A stretch of 64,000 nt of DNA from Saururus chinensis (Eukaryota > Streptophyta > Magnoliopsida > Piperales > Saururaceae). The stretch covers positions 8,246,001-8,310,000 of the forward strand of contig CP141150.1 in NCBI GenBank assembly GCA_035235625.1, in the 5' to 3' direction. Both the position numbers and the translations under genes were made by a program. Positions 1 to 10,223 of this stretch are shown in pieces; the stretch's first letter is position 1; every line of letters starts with the position of its first letter. Under the pieces are notes generated by a model that saw nothing but the letters and a program-made list of their open reading frames with translations, made no database searches and was not told the DNA's origin.

Positions 1-149
1 TGTGACTTGTATCTGCGGATATATGGAGTCTTGGTTTCTTGATTCTAAGTTTCTAACTACGATCGTTTTAACGTGCATGATTTGTCCACACCCAAACATT
101 CCCATTCAAACATATAAAATTATTACCCAATTGGAAATTACTTGGATAT

Positions 150-405
150 ACCTCCGACACCGGTGACCCAAACGGAGCTCGGAAATGAGACACCACGGCT
201 ACGAAGACCTAGAACAGCCTTTGAACGCCCTGAAACAATGGTGTTTTCAGGGTGTTCACAGCTGTGGCACCATAAGGCTGCAGAAATAGGAAAAAAGAAA
301 AAGCTGCAGCCTTACCGTGCCACAGTTGTGAACGCTCTGAAAACTCTCCGTTTCAGAGCATTCAAAATCTGGCCTAAGTCGTCCTGGCCGTGGCAACTCA
401 GGCTG
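150..405. mobile_element. Fold-back MITE, copy 1
   Basis: The core at 219-366 is an imperfect hairpin. The left arm, starting CTTTGAACGCCCTGAAAC, pairs with the right arm ending GTTTCAGAGCATTCAAA around a purine-rich loop of about 20 nt. Outer arms extend the pairing: the stretch with CCAAACGGAG and CCACGGC near 165-205 is complementary to GCCGTGGCAACTCAG downstream of the core as seen in copy 2 (6117-6333). It has no coding capacity. The outer boundaries are estimates and no target duplication was found. Such hairpins can give small RNAs in plants, but nothing here shows that this one does. Confidence 0.7.
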
Positions 406-1459
406 CGTTTTGTTCGACTGATAGTGATATGTGCCACCGACGTTGAATGGTCCACTCCATGCAGAGCATTTATAAGCGCTTGCTTAACCGATCCATGAAA
501 CTTTCTATTATGGTGATAAAGGCACGGATAAAGTGCTCTACTCTGCTTGATGCTTTCATATCCCATCTGCATTTATAATCACTTTGCTGCCCTCATGTCT
601 TACAAATATGCTGATAAATTATTTTATAAATGGTAAAATACATGGCCATGCGACGCACACTAAATTTTTTTCGCCATAGTGATTATAGTCACAATGTTTC
701 ATTTTCGCCATAGTGATTATATTTTTTTTATACATAATAACAATGATGTTTAGAATTTTTATGATTCATCAGCATTTATAACCATTTGAATTGGACACGA
801 GAAAAAAAATTAGTTGGGCTATAGTTGGCCCCCCCTGGTCTTTCAGGCGGCTGGCCAGTCGGAACCCAAAAAAGATTCGTTGGACACACAGAAAATTTTC
901 TCACGGAGCCCACCCGGGTTCCTTTTTCGTAAGGACTGTGGTGGCCAACATAGGGGAGGCCATAGAAGAACCATATCATTGAATTCAACAGTGTTGCCAG
1001 ACATGGGCCCGACTGGAAGTGTTCTGAACTACGGTTCTTCCAGATTTGGTAGATTGTCCCTCTGCAAGAAATTATATTAATGCCTATTACTTCCACAATC
1101 CAACATAAATCAATTATAATTTGACATCTAACCGTGACTTGTAGAAACAGAAAATATAGTACTTACAAAGGCGATAACAACTTGGCGACAGAAAAAAAAA
1201 TCCTATACAAACAGAAATAGAAGATGGACTTTATCAGTACGTGAGAGCTAGGTTGATATCTAGTAGACAAAATTATGAGAGTGCTGCAAGAGGAATGCTA
1301 TTTAAAGGCTAAATGAGCAGGACACAGAAGTGCTAGCCTCAAAAAGAGAAAGTGTAGGTATATTTAGAAGAAAGGAGAGCACTAACCAATAATCCCAATG
1401 ACAAAATGCATAAAAGAAGCCATCTTGAAATGTAAGCTCTATAAAAGACTGGGAAGAGG
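406..1459. other. Unassigned spacer
   Basis: No gene is supported. The stretch holds a short direct repeat (TTTTCGCCATAGTGATTATA near 669 and 704) and a GC-richer patch at 815-960 with overlapping reading frames on both strands that resemble no family I recognise. The copia 5' LTR begins at 1460. Confidence 0.5.
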
Positions 1460-2454
1460 TGTTGGACCAGGGTATGGGCTCGGGCCCGGTTTGGTTCAAC
1501 GATGTCATAGTCCGGGTGAGCCGATACTGGTCACGAGGTCCAAGGGTAGTAAGGGCAGTCGCGCCGACCCTACATGTGCCTTTGTTACACATAATTCGAG
1601 TAGGACCTACATATGTTACATATGTATACTAGACATACATCTAGGTATATATTTACATATTGTGGGGCCCAAATGTGCGAATTAGGTGTCGAGGGTGAGA
1701 CCCATGGTTAGTAAGGGGTTGATCCTGTCGCAGGCTTAGCCGTGTGTAGAGGGTCCAGGCCTCTGCGGGCTCTGAGAGACAGAGCCCGCGCCCGTTGTGA
1801 TTGAACCTCTATAATAAACCGGTAGGAATTTAGCAATTCTAGCCCATTTAATTTCAGCCCAATTCTGGCCTGCCTAAATAAGGAAAGGAGGATATTTAAA
1901 GCGAGAAAGAGAGGAGGAGGCTGACCTAATTGGCTTGCCGCCCCACCCTCTCCTCCTCTCTCCCAAACCAGTCCGACCCCCTCTCTTGTTTGTGAGTGCG
2001 GCTTGCACCCTGCTGCTGGCCGCCCTCATTCTCCTCCCTTTTTAGTCTATTTTGGCGGGCTATTCAAAGGAGAGGACTCTCCTTCTCTGCTGGGACGTGG
2101 AGGTTGAAGCAAGGCTGAAGTAAAGGGGAGACTTTGCTGAGAATTCCTTCAATTCAAGAGGTGGTTTGAGAGGGATCATCACATAGAGGTATTTATCCTT
2201 AACTTTGCTTGTTTGATCTTGTCTTAGGCGTGCAAGATCTAAGTGTGGAGGACGTGCAAGGGCTGAAATGCCCAGGTCAGTCCATCATCTCTCCTATATA
2301 TTATATTTCCCTTTGATTGATTGAACGAGATACATGTTTATTGCTAATTGATGTTAGATATTGCATGTTCTGTGTAGATCTATTGTAAAATTGGATTTTT
2401 TGATCTGTGCGCTCTCCCCCTACCACCAAGCTTCCACTGGCCGGCCACTCTACA
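1460..2454 (+). repeat. copia 5' LTR (995 bp)
   Basis: It starts TGTTGGACC and ends CTCTACA. It is about 270 bp longer than the 3' LTR because it contains a segment at roughly 1911-2186 that the other LTR lacks. The shared part matches closely, including the GGGCTCGGGCCC stretch and the TGCGGGCTCTGAGAGACAG stretch. Confidence 0.88.
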
Positions 2455-2455
2455 G

Positions 2456-2467
2456 TTGTATCAAAGC
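2456..2467 (+). other. copia primer-binding site
   Basis: TTGTATCAAAGC lies directly after the 5' LTR. It matches the common copia site TGGTATCAGAGC (complementary to initiator Met tRNA) at 10 of 12 positions, so it has begun to decay. Confidence 0.75.
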
Positions 2468-3397
2468 CATTTGGGGGAGTTTTGGTAGCTGGTTTGATCA
2501 AGATCCAATCCATTTTACCCGATCTAGGTTTAGATTGGTAAAATTGGGGATTTGTGTTTAAATCGTATGATCTACTTTTCAATTCAAGGGGCTTTTCATA
2601 TTGGATTGAAATTAACTGTATTTAGCATGTTTTTGAATGTTATGATTGCTGGTTGCATGTGATTAGGGTTAAAGTTGAGTTTTTGTGAACGTTTGTATGA
2701 ATGAGGGCATAGTGGTAATTTTGCCACATATATTTTGTGCATAATTTTTCTCTGGTCACATAGTAAGCACACACGTCCCTTACTGAAGAGCAAGGGTAAT
2801 TAATTTATTTAGTGTTGAATAAATTAATTTAATTTAGTATTAAGGGTGTAAATTGACCAAAATAACCCAGGGGCATTTTGGACAATTCACACTTGCCTTT
2901 TGTGTGCTGAATGTTGTTCTATCCAGATTTGATATTCATTAGTTTGTATAAGCATTGTGAAGTTTCTGTGTAAAAATTTTGGTGTGTCCTTAAGGGTAGA
3001 AAAGAGCAAAACAGCCCTAAGGGCATTTAGGTAAATTTATACCAAAAATTTTATGTACAGAATTTTAAAAAATAAGAAGCCTCTAATTATGTTTATTTGA
3101 TGATTTATGTGTTGGGTTAGGTGTTTTGGGAATTTTAAATTCATAAAACACAGATACCTATTTAGGGTAACTTCCTTTAAGGGGTTAAGGGGTAGTTAGG
3201 GTTATTTTTGGTAAGTAACCCAAACCCTAATTGGGTGAATCTAAATAAGGAAACTAAGCATAATATACTCTTTTTTGTCCTTACGATTATATTTAGATTT
3301 AGAGTTGGTCTAAGTAATTACCTATCTTTGAAGCAAAATAGCCTTCGATAAATAGTATTAATCTCTTGTTCCCTGCCTGTTTCCTTGTAGATTCACA
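2468..3397 (+). other. copia untranslated leader
   Basis: This is about 930 bp of AT-rich leader between the primer site and the gag start. It has many stops in all frames and no gene. Long leaders are usual in plant copia elements. Confidence 0.6.
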
Positions 3398-3975
3398 ATG
3401 GCTTCTAAAATAGTAACTTTTGAATTAAGGAAAACTAAGAAACTTAATGATGACAACTATCTGGTGTAGAAGAGAAGGATTCACCACATCCTTACTCTTT
3501 CTGATCTTGCTCATGTACTTGAGCAGGTCATTGAGCCATCGCCAGAGGATACATCAGCTGATCAGTTTAAAATACTTGAGAAGCTAAGGGATGATGGCAA
3601 TAAGGCTAGGTCCACCATTCTGACTTTCATGGAGCCTAAGGTAGAAAGGCTCTTTGAGAAGTACAAAATTGCCAGAGAAATGCTGGATGAAGTGTCTATG
3701 AGATATGGGGAGCAGACTGAAGCTCATAAGAGGATGCTATACTCTTAAGTATCAAAACTCTACGATGAGGGAGGGAGATGATGTGAATGAGCACCTGAGT
3801 GCCATGATCATCATTGCTGATGACCTGGAGACACTGGAGGACCCCATCTCTAAGGGAATCCAAGTGTCAAAAGTGTTGAACAACCTTCCCAAATCTTAGG
3901 AGAGTGTAGTGATCTATCTAAATATGAGTAACCAAAAGATCACAATGGAGGCTCTGACTGCCAAGCTTAGGCTTA
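3398..3975 (+). pseudogene. copia gag, broken
   Basis: The frame opens with MASKIVTFELRKTKKLNDDN, a typical copia gag N-terminus, and stops at an in-frame TAG where the family has Trp. It resumes in frame up to about 3750, then continues in another frame with gag-like text (DDVNEHLSAMIIIADDL, KVLNNLPKS). The last recognisable gag residues (MEALTAKLRL) run straight into RT sequence near 3975, so the zinc knuckle is gone. It cannot make a functional capsid protein. Confidence 0.8.
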
Positions 3976-4795
3976 GTATATCTCAAGAGTCATACATAGA
4001 GAACGTTCTCAAGCGCTTCAATGTCATTGCTTGGAAAACCATTGAATCCCCTATTTATAAGGAACTGTGTTGTCAAGGAGTATGGCTCCTCGGAAAGAGG
4101 AAGACTGACTCCGGATGGAGTCAGTGTCATATGCACAGGCTATTGGTAGCTTGATGTATGTCATGACCTGTGCTCGACCTGATTTGAGTTTTGTGGTAAG
4201 CTTGTTAAGCCGTTACCAAGTAGACCCTAGTCTTCAGCACTGGCAAGCAATGAAGAGGGTATTTTGGTACCTATTAGGGTCCAAGAGTCTAAAACTCACC
4301 TATCAGGCAAAAAGTCTGTCATTGGCTAGATATAAGGATTTAGACTATGCAGGGGATCCAGATGACAGGAAATCTACTGTTGGATATGTCTTCATGTTTG
4401 GAGGCGGTGCTATATAATGGGCAAACAAGAAACAGAAGAGTGTTTCTAAGTCTACGTTGGAAGCTGAGTTTTATGCATACAATATTGCAGCTTCCCAGAC
4501 AGTATGGATAAAGGAGTTTCTAGCAAAACTGGGGCTAGAAAACTGGACTGATGTTCCTGTCCAGATGTATTGTGATAATCTGGCCATAGTGTTGACACTT
4601 AAGAATGGTGTGATCAGTGTTAGGGGTAAGCACATTGAGGTGCATTACTACTACATCTTTAACATGCTATAGAGAGAAAAAGTGACTGCGAGTCATCTTC
4701 CTACTTTTGAGATGTTGGTAGATCCGTTTACTAAGGCCTTAACAACGGATCTATTTTTGAAGCACGCTCATAATATTGGTCTTCAACATGACTAG
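3976..4795 (+). pseudogene. copia RT C-terminus and RNase H, broken
   Basis: It begins inside RT at SQESYIENVLKRFN, the motif that normally lies well after the YVDD box. It continues with the conserved region YAQAIGSLMYVMTCARPDLS, then RNase H motifs (DYAGDPDDRKSTVGYVF, KSTLEAEFYA, QMYCDNLAIV). There are in-frame stops near 4417 and 4670 and a frame change near 4110. The final stop lies 10 bp before the 3' LTR, as usual for copia pol. It is a remnant of reverse transcriptase and RNase H with no catalytic RT core. Confidence 0.85.
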
Positions 4796-4805
4796 CGCAA
4801 GTCAC

Positions 4806-5529
4806 TGTTGGACCATGGTATGGGCTCGGGCCCAGTTTGGTCCAACGATGTCGCGGTTCGGGTGAGCCGGTATGGGGCACGAGGTCCAAGGGTGGTGGGG
4901 GCGGTTGTGCCGACCCCACATGTGCCTTTGTTACACATAATTCGAGTGGGACCCACATATGTCACACACGTACACTAGACATACATCTAGGTGTGTATTT
5001 ACACATTGTGGGGCCCAAACGCACGAATTAGGTGTCAAGGGTGGGACCTATGGTTAGCGAGGGGTTGACCCTGTCGCGGGCTTGGCCGTGTACAGGGGGT
5101 CCAAGCCTTTGCGGGCTCTGAGAGACAGAGCCCGCGCCCGTTGTGATTGAACCTATATGATAAACTGGTAGGAATTTAGCAATTCTGGCTCATTTAATTT
5201 CAACTCAATTTTGGGCTACTTAAATAAGGAAAGAAGGAGGATATTTAAAGAGAGAAAGAAAGGTATTTATCCTTAACTTTGCTTGTTTGATCTTGTCTTT
5301 GGCGTGCAAGATCTAAGTGTGGAGGACATGCAAGGGCTGAAACACCCAGGTCAATCTTGTCATCTCTCATATATATTATATTTCCCTTTGATTGATTGAA
5401 TGAGATACATGTTTATTGCTAATTGATGGTAGATATTGCATCTTCTGTGTAGATCTATTGTAAAATTGAATTTTTTGATATGTACGCCCTCCCCCTACCA
5501 CCAAGCTTCCGCTGGCCGGCCACTCTACA
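4806..5529 (+). repeat. copia 3' LTR (724 bp)
   Basis: It starts TGTTGGACC and ends CTCTACA. It lacks about 270 bp present in the 5' LTR; the break lies between GAGAGAAAGAA and AGGTATTTATCC near 5257. The bases just before it (GACTAGCGCAAGTCAC) lack the purine-rich tract expected for plus-strand priming. Confidence 0.88.
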
Positions 5530-5859
5530 AGTGGGAATTATGAAGCAAGAAGAAGAAAGGTGGCAATTTATAAGCAAGAGGAAGAGCGTTTTGGCCGACT
5601 AAAGTGACATGTTCCACGAGCATTGAAATGTAAGGGTGGTCCACTCCGTGCAGAGTTTGTTTGGAGTTGCATTTTTTCGTGGGATACTAAACGGGGAAGC
5701 ATTTTAATGCTTTTAAGGCTAGGCTAACCGTCAGAGCATTAAAAACTCTTTCTAACGAGAGTCATTTTTTCCCGTCACCACACTTGCATTACTCTTTTTT
5801 TAATTAATTTACCCAATCTATTATAACACTATTATTATATATATATACAAAGAGACCCG
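5530..5859. other. Spacer related to the MITE 1 flank
   Basis: No gene. GGTCCACTCCGTGCAGAG near 5637 and GCGTTTTGGCCGACT near 5586 resemble the sequence right of MITE copy 1 (GGTCCACTCCATGCAGAG near 448, GCGTTTTGTTCGACT near 408). The two MITE regions therefore probably share a longer ancestral repeat. Confidence 0.45.
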
Positions 5860-6056
5860 TTTATATGATCCCGGGCTCATATAAACCTACGTGAGCCCGG
5901 GCTCTATGGGCCGTCGGATTTATATCCAGCGGCTCATAATACTCATGGGTTATACTCATTGGTTAAACCTATGAGTATTATGAGCCACCGGATGTAAATC
6001 CGACGGCCCATAGAGCCCGGGCTCACGTAAATTTATATGAGCCGGGGCTCATATAA
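5860..6056. mobile_element. Inverted-repeat MITE (197 bp)
   Basis: It is almost entirely two arms of about 90 bp in inverted orientation: TTTATATGATCCCGGGCTC on the left pairs with GAGCCGGGGCTCATATAAA on the right. The central arms (GAGCCCGGGCTCTATGGGCC against its complement) match nearly perfectly. There is no coding capacity. The strong pairing suggests a fairly young insertion. The superfamily is not assigned because I see no clear target duplication. Confidence 0.75.
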
Positions 6057-6116
6057 ATGTTTTCCATATACAAAATCCACAAACGTGTTATGTTCCCAAA
6101 ATTTCACAAGCCCAGC

Positions 6117-6333
6117 CTTTGAACGCCCTGAAACGATGGTGTTTTCTGGACGTTCACTGCTGTGGCACCGTAAGGCTGCAGAAATTGGAAAAGTGAAAAT
6201 GCTGCAGCCTTACAGTGCCACAGTTGTGAATGCACTGAAAATGCTACTGTTTCAGAGCATTCAAAGTCTTGACTCTGTTGTCATGGCCGTGGCAACTCAG
6301 TAATGACCTCCGTTTGGGTTCCGGTGCCGGATA
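6117..6333. mobile_element. Fold-back MITE, copy 2
   Basis: The hairpin core at 6117-6266 is the same 150-bp structure as at 219-366, with CTTTGAACGCCCTGAAAC on the left and GTTTCAGAGCATTCAAAG on the right. After the core, GCCGTGGCAACTCAG and CTCCGTTTGGGTTCCGGTG match copy 1; the latter matches the left outer arm of copy 1 in reverse complement. The left outer arm is missing here. Confidence 0.7.
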
Positions 6334-6917
6334 TGACGCCGGAGATCCTAAACATATGACCAACGTATGTAAACTGAAGTGTAAAATATGTGATCCACTT
6401 CTTGTGATTATTGTTGGTAGCTTTCTCGGACAGGTTACATCATGGAATTATCACCCTAGTGTGTCTCTTTGACTCCCTCTTTTGGAAGGGTCACACCATG
6501 CTCAGATTATTAAGGAGTTTGATATTTCACTGGCCAACAAGAGGGTTTTTTGCCCCTTCGGCGTGCTATCGTCACCACCGCGGAAGCATTTTTCATGCTC
6601 TCGGACGATTGTGAGCCGAGCTTAAAGTATTAGCTAGATTCCTCACTGACAAATCGGGGCAGAAAAAATACTTCCCGTCACCACGTATTATCTGGTTTTA
6701 TCATCGTCATCACCTAACCGGTTGAGCATACATTTATTGAAATCAGATTCAGGCAATATTTATCTTAGTGTACATTTTCATTACGTGAAAACGTAATCTT
6801 TTTGTGAACACCATGGTGAGTTTGTCCTTTTATAAGACTAGCGTGGGTATTTGCCTAATTGAGTCGGTTGACTCCCCCACGGTGGGATATGCCGAGGGGC
6901 AGCAGCATCCCAACGAA
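6334..6917. other. Unassigned spacer
   Basis: No reading frame with recognisable homology. The 8-bp direct repeat CCAACGAA at 6910-6917 is the left target duplication of the next element. Confidence 0.4.
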
Positions 6918-7383
6918 TTCGGCTGCACCAAAAATCGAAATTGAACTGAATTAGGTGAAACCCCCAAAGTTTAACAGTTTGGTTCGGTTCCTGATTTGGT
7001 TTTGGTGTAATTCTTATAAAAAAAATTAAATAAATTTTAATTTGGTTCGGTTTTAAAGAAAAAAAATCGAAACTGGAACCGAATTAATTTAATTAAAGTA
7101 ATTTTGGTTTGGTTCGGTTTTAAGAAAAAAATTAAATTTTTATATAAAAATGTATAATTTTATATTATATCTACCTAATTTTGATTTATTAAAGTAATAT
7201 TTTAATTTAAATATTTGGTTTTTATTCGGTTTCAATTCGGTTCGGTTCCTATGTCAGTTCGGTTTGGTTTTTATATTTCAATTTTAAATTTCAGTTTGGT
7301 TCGGTTCCTAGATTTCAGTTCCTGAATTACGTTCGGTTCGGTTCCTGGAGGAACCGCAGGAACCGAACCGAGATGCAGCCCTA
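6918..7383. mobile_element. hAT-like non-autonomous element (466 bp)
   Basis: It is flanked by CCAACGAA (6910-6917) and CCAACAAA (7384-7391), an 8-bp target duplication with one mismatch, as made by hAT transposases. The left end TTCGGCTGCA and the inverted right end TAGGGCTGCA match at 8 of 10 positions. The interior is built of degenerate GGTTCGGTT words and AT-rich filler with no coding frame. Confidence 0.7.
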
Positions 7384-7391
7384 CCAACAAA

Positions 7392-8640
7392 GTGGGTGGA
7401 CCCAAATTCAGAGGAAACTGGCGGTTGGCACCACGTTTTTTCCTAACCTCCTTCTAATTAAATCTTGTAATTAAGCCTCCAGCCTCCACCTTGAGTAAAG
7501 CAAGTGGTAGCACTTGTGCTGGATATAGGGAAAATGAAAATCATTCAGCGAATTTGAAGAACATAATTTTTTTAAGTGGATTTTGGTTGGATAAAATTTG
7601 TATGTTCAAATGAGTTTTTAGTAGAGTTCATTGTTAAAGTTTAAATATTACTCATAAGTGTATAAATCGTATCTAACTATAATTGGCAAAGTAAAGTCGA
7701 TCCAATGCAAACTTCTAATAAAAAAATTAAATTTAATATACTTTAAATTAACCCTAATCTACTTCAAAATTTAAAAATAAGACTAAAAAATAAAGCAAAC
7801 TAAAGAAGTAAAACTATCAAAACTATCAAAAATAAGTAATAGAATCCAAAGTTATATCTAAGAACTACGTAACTAATAAGAATTAATTAAACTTGAAAAT
7901 AATTTCAAATGGTTCAAATATCTAAATAACTAAACTATCAAGGCATGAGAATCCACACAAATTAATTTGTAAAGAATCATATCAATAAGTGTCGATTCAA
8001 TTTCCAACCTATCTTATAACACAATAGAATTTAATCCTATGTATTACGAAATATATCACGTTAACTGTCATTTCAATAGTTTGAATTATATTCTTCTTTG
8101 CTTAATAAGATTTAATTCTATTATTATATCCACAATATGTAAATTGTAATTAATACCCAACCTTAATTCAAGAGTTAAAAATCTAAGTTACTAACTAATA
8201 AAAACTTCTTCAAACCATAAGAAGAACATGATTAATCTTATATCCAATATAGAGCTTATTAATTATTTGAAAACATGTAAAACAATCAAACATTTAAACA
8301 CATGTAAATGAACTCAATTAACTCTTATGATTATGTTTTCATATAAATTAACAAGGTTTCATCCTAATCTTAGATGAAAAACTAGTCAATTACTACTCTA
8401 AAAACAAAAATCTTTATTAAATTAATTAAAAAGAGACTCATGAGAGGTGAAAAAGAAGAAGAAAAATCAATTAAACTAATTTGCTACAATATCGATGAAT
8501 AGTACCCACGAATATTATGTGAACAGTAACTCACGAGTGCAAATTTTTTTCTGTCTTCTTCTTTGTTTCTCCTGACTTCTATTTAAATTATCTAACTCTA
8601 AACCTCTTTGTTGATAAATTTTGGAGGTCAGGATTGATTG
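7392..8640 (-). repeat. Possible relic of a Tat/Athila-type LTR
   Basis: AT-rich DNA without genes. The stretch 7700-8550 has the texture of an Athila/Tat LTR read from its 3' side and carries the pair GTACCCACGAATATT and GTGAACAGTAACTCACGAG near 8500, a phrase often met in plant LTRs. No termini or target duplication were found, so this is a tentative call. Confidence 0.35.
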
Positions 8641-9235
8641 ATATCTCTCTGCTTCGTGGTTTTTCTCCCCCCTTATGAAATATATGCTTTGCTATATTTT
8701 TATATGTTCTAGCCAGCAGCTATTCATACCTCATTTATGCTTCAATTCCATCCCAGAATAGCCTTTTTTTGTTTATTCACCCTTCCTTTTTCTTCTTCTT
8801 CCTTGCTGTTCAATCATTTCCTTCAATTATCCTCATTCCATTTATTTGAAAAATATGGTTTTTCATACTTTGTTTTTTCTTTTTTCCTATTACAATTTTT
8901 TCTCTAAACGTGACTTTTATTCCCCTTCTTTCCACAATCTTGCTAGTTACTGTCGTTTTAGAATTCCTTTTATTGGCCATTGGCTACTGAATTTTATATT
9001 GTTCAAAGATATGTTGGTTTTGAATTGGAATGTCAAGTGGCAGCTCACTTTTCTTATTCTTGGCATGGATTGTCTTTGTTTTGGATGTGGAATCACTACT
9101 GACTTTCCTTTCTTTCATCATTGGCTTCACTTCTTTTCACTAAAAATATGCTATCTGAACTTTCCATTTTCTATTCTTTCCTTTAACTGGCTAAACGTTG
9201 CTGATTTGCTAATTTTATGTATGTAGAATGTGTAT
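8641..9235. other. Pyrimidine-rich spacer
   Basis: T-rich DNA with a long but biased open frame on the plus strand (8846-9226). The predicted protein is almost all Phe, Leu, Ile, Trp and Tyr with no known domain, so I do not call a gene. Confidence 0.4.
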
Positions 9236-9488
9236 GTGCTAGTGATGGCTAGCGAATATGTTAGTATGCTACATATGTGTATGTGCTAGTGATAGCTAGT
9301 GAATATATTAGTAAGTTACGTATATGAACTATGTATGTGGCCAGAAGTTTGGACGAAAAATAGTAAGAGGTGACACAGGGTTCGGTGTAGATTGGATGTG
9401 GATGTGTTATGACAGAAGACGGTGGATGTAAATTTGGCAGGCAAGGATTGGAATGGATTGGTTTGGTTTGGTTTGGAGTGTACATCAG
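9236..9488. repeat. LTR2a, left piece
   Basis: It is homologous, in reverse complement, to about 60760-61300 of LTR2b: it carries two degenerate units of the GTGCTAGTGATGGCTAGC repeat and the AAGAGGTGACA stretch. It is joined to 25247-27147 when the LTR1a insertion is ignored. The other half of the unit, including the GC-rich part seen in LTR2b, is not found further left, so this copy is truncated or very diverged. Confidence 0.65.
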
Positions 9489-10223
9489 TGTAACACCCCA
9501 CTTTTCGATTATGTCTAACAAATAGGGTTAGAGGTAATTAATGATTTTTTTAATACATTATAGATGGTTTCAACCATTGAAACCTCTGTATTTGAGTAGA
9601 GCTTGAAGAAACGAGCGTAACGAAACAAAGAACGGGCAAAACGGAGGTCGTGACTAAAAGTTACGACATCGAGAAACGTAAAAAATAGACTGGACCCACT
9701 TGGAAAGAGCATGAGTTACTGTTTTAAGTGGTTTAGTATCAAAGGACTCGTCAATACGAGTCCAACAGTACCAAGAACATGCGAATCCGAATCCGGGGTA
9801 GGAAGTTACGCGCGTTTGAAGGTTTGTTTTAAAAAAATAAAAATAAAAATTAGCGCAGCACGCGGTCGCCGTGCGCGTTACGCGTGGGCGATGCGCCTCG
9901 TACGCGCGGAGCATAACGGCAGGCGCCACCATTTCTGGTGGTGCCGCTGTTTGACGCGGCGCAGCACCGTGGTTTAAAATTCATTGCGCCGCGGTTTTTT
10001 AGCCTGGCTCACATATTTATACCCCATTTGGATTCAATTTTCAGCAATTCTTCTCTTCCTTCGTTTCTTACCATTCTGAAGCTGATTAAGGCCATCCAAG
10101 ACCTGTTTCCTACTAAATCAAGTGTGCTCTATGCGATGGAGGGGTCCTTTATTCGAATTGGAGTCCGTATAAAGAAGAAACGCCCCAAGACGAGGAGAGG
10201 TTCTACCCGTTGTCCTCGAGCAC
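9489..10223 (+). repeat. Solo LTR1a, 5' piece
   Basis: It begins TGTAACACCCCACTTTTCG and is preceded by ATCAG (9484-9488). The same ATCAG follows the other end at 25242-25246, a perfect 5-bp target duplication. A GC-rich module (about 9785-9995, with ACGCGCG, CGCGTTACGCG and GCGCCGCGG) precedes a TATA-like ATATTTATACC at 10012-10022. The unit is interrupted at 10224 by the Athila element and resumes at 24081. Confidence 0.85.
10013..10022 (+). promoter_or_regulatory. TATA-like box of LTR1a
   Basis: TATTTATACC lies about 525 bp into the LTR, directly after the GC-rich module. The inverted copy LTR1b has ACTATAAATT in the matching place (near 43071), which supports the call. Confidence 0.5.

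Larger units (their letters stand above)
1460..5529 (+). mobile_element. Deleted Ty1/copia LTR retrotransposon
   Basis: Two LTRs with the same TGTTGGACC start and CACTCTACA end (1460-2454 and 4806-5529) flank an interior of about 2.35 kb. The 5-bp flanks are AGAGG and AGTGG, a target duplication with one mismatch. The interior has an initiator-Met-tRNA-type primer site, a broken gag, and the last part of RT with RNase H. Protease, integrase and most of RT are missing. The normal polypurine tract before the 3' LTR is also absent. The element is dead and non-autonomous. Confidence 0.9.

Noticed and set aside
776..1096. Overlapping frames on both strands near 0.8-1.1 kb
   Set aside because: No recognisable family, no splice or promoter context, and the overlap suggests composition only.
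8846..9226. 126-aa plus-strand frame
   Set aside because: T-rich DNA gives a very hydrophobic, aromatic protein with no known domain or supporting context.
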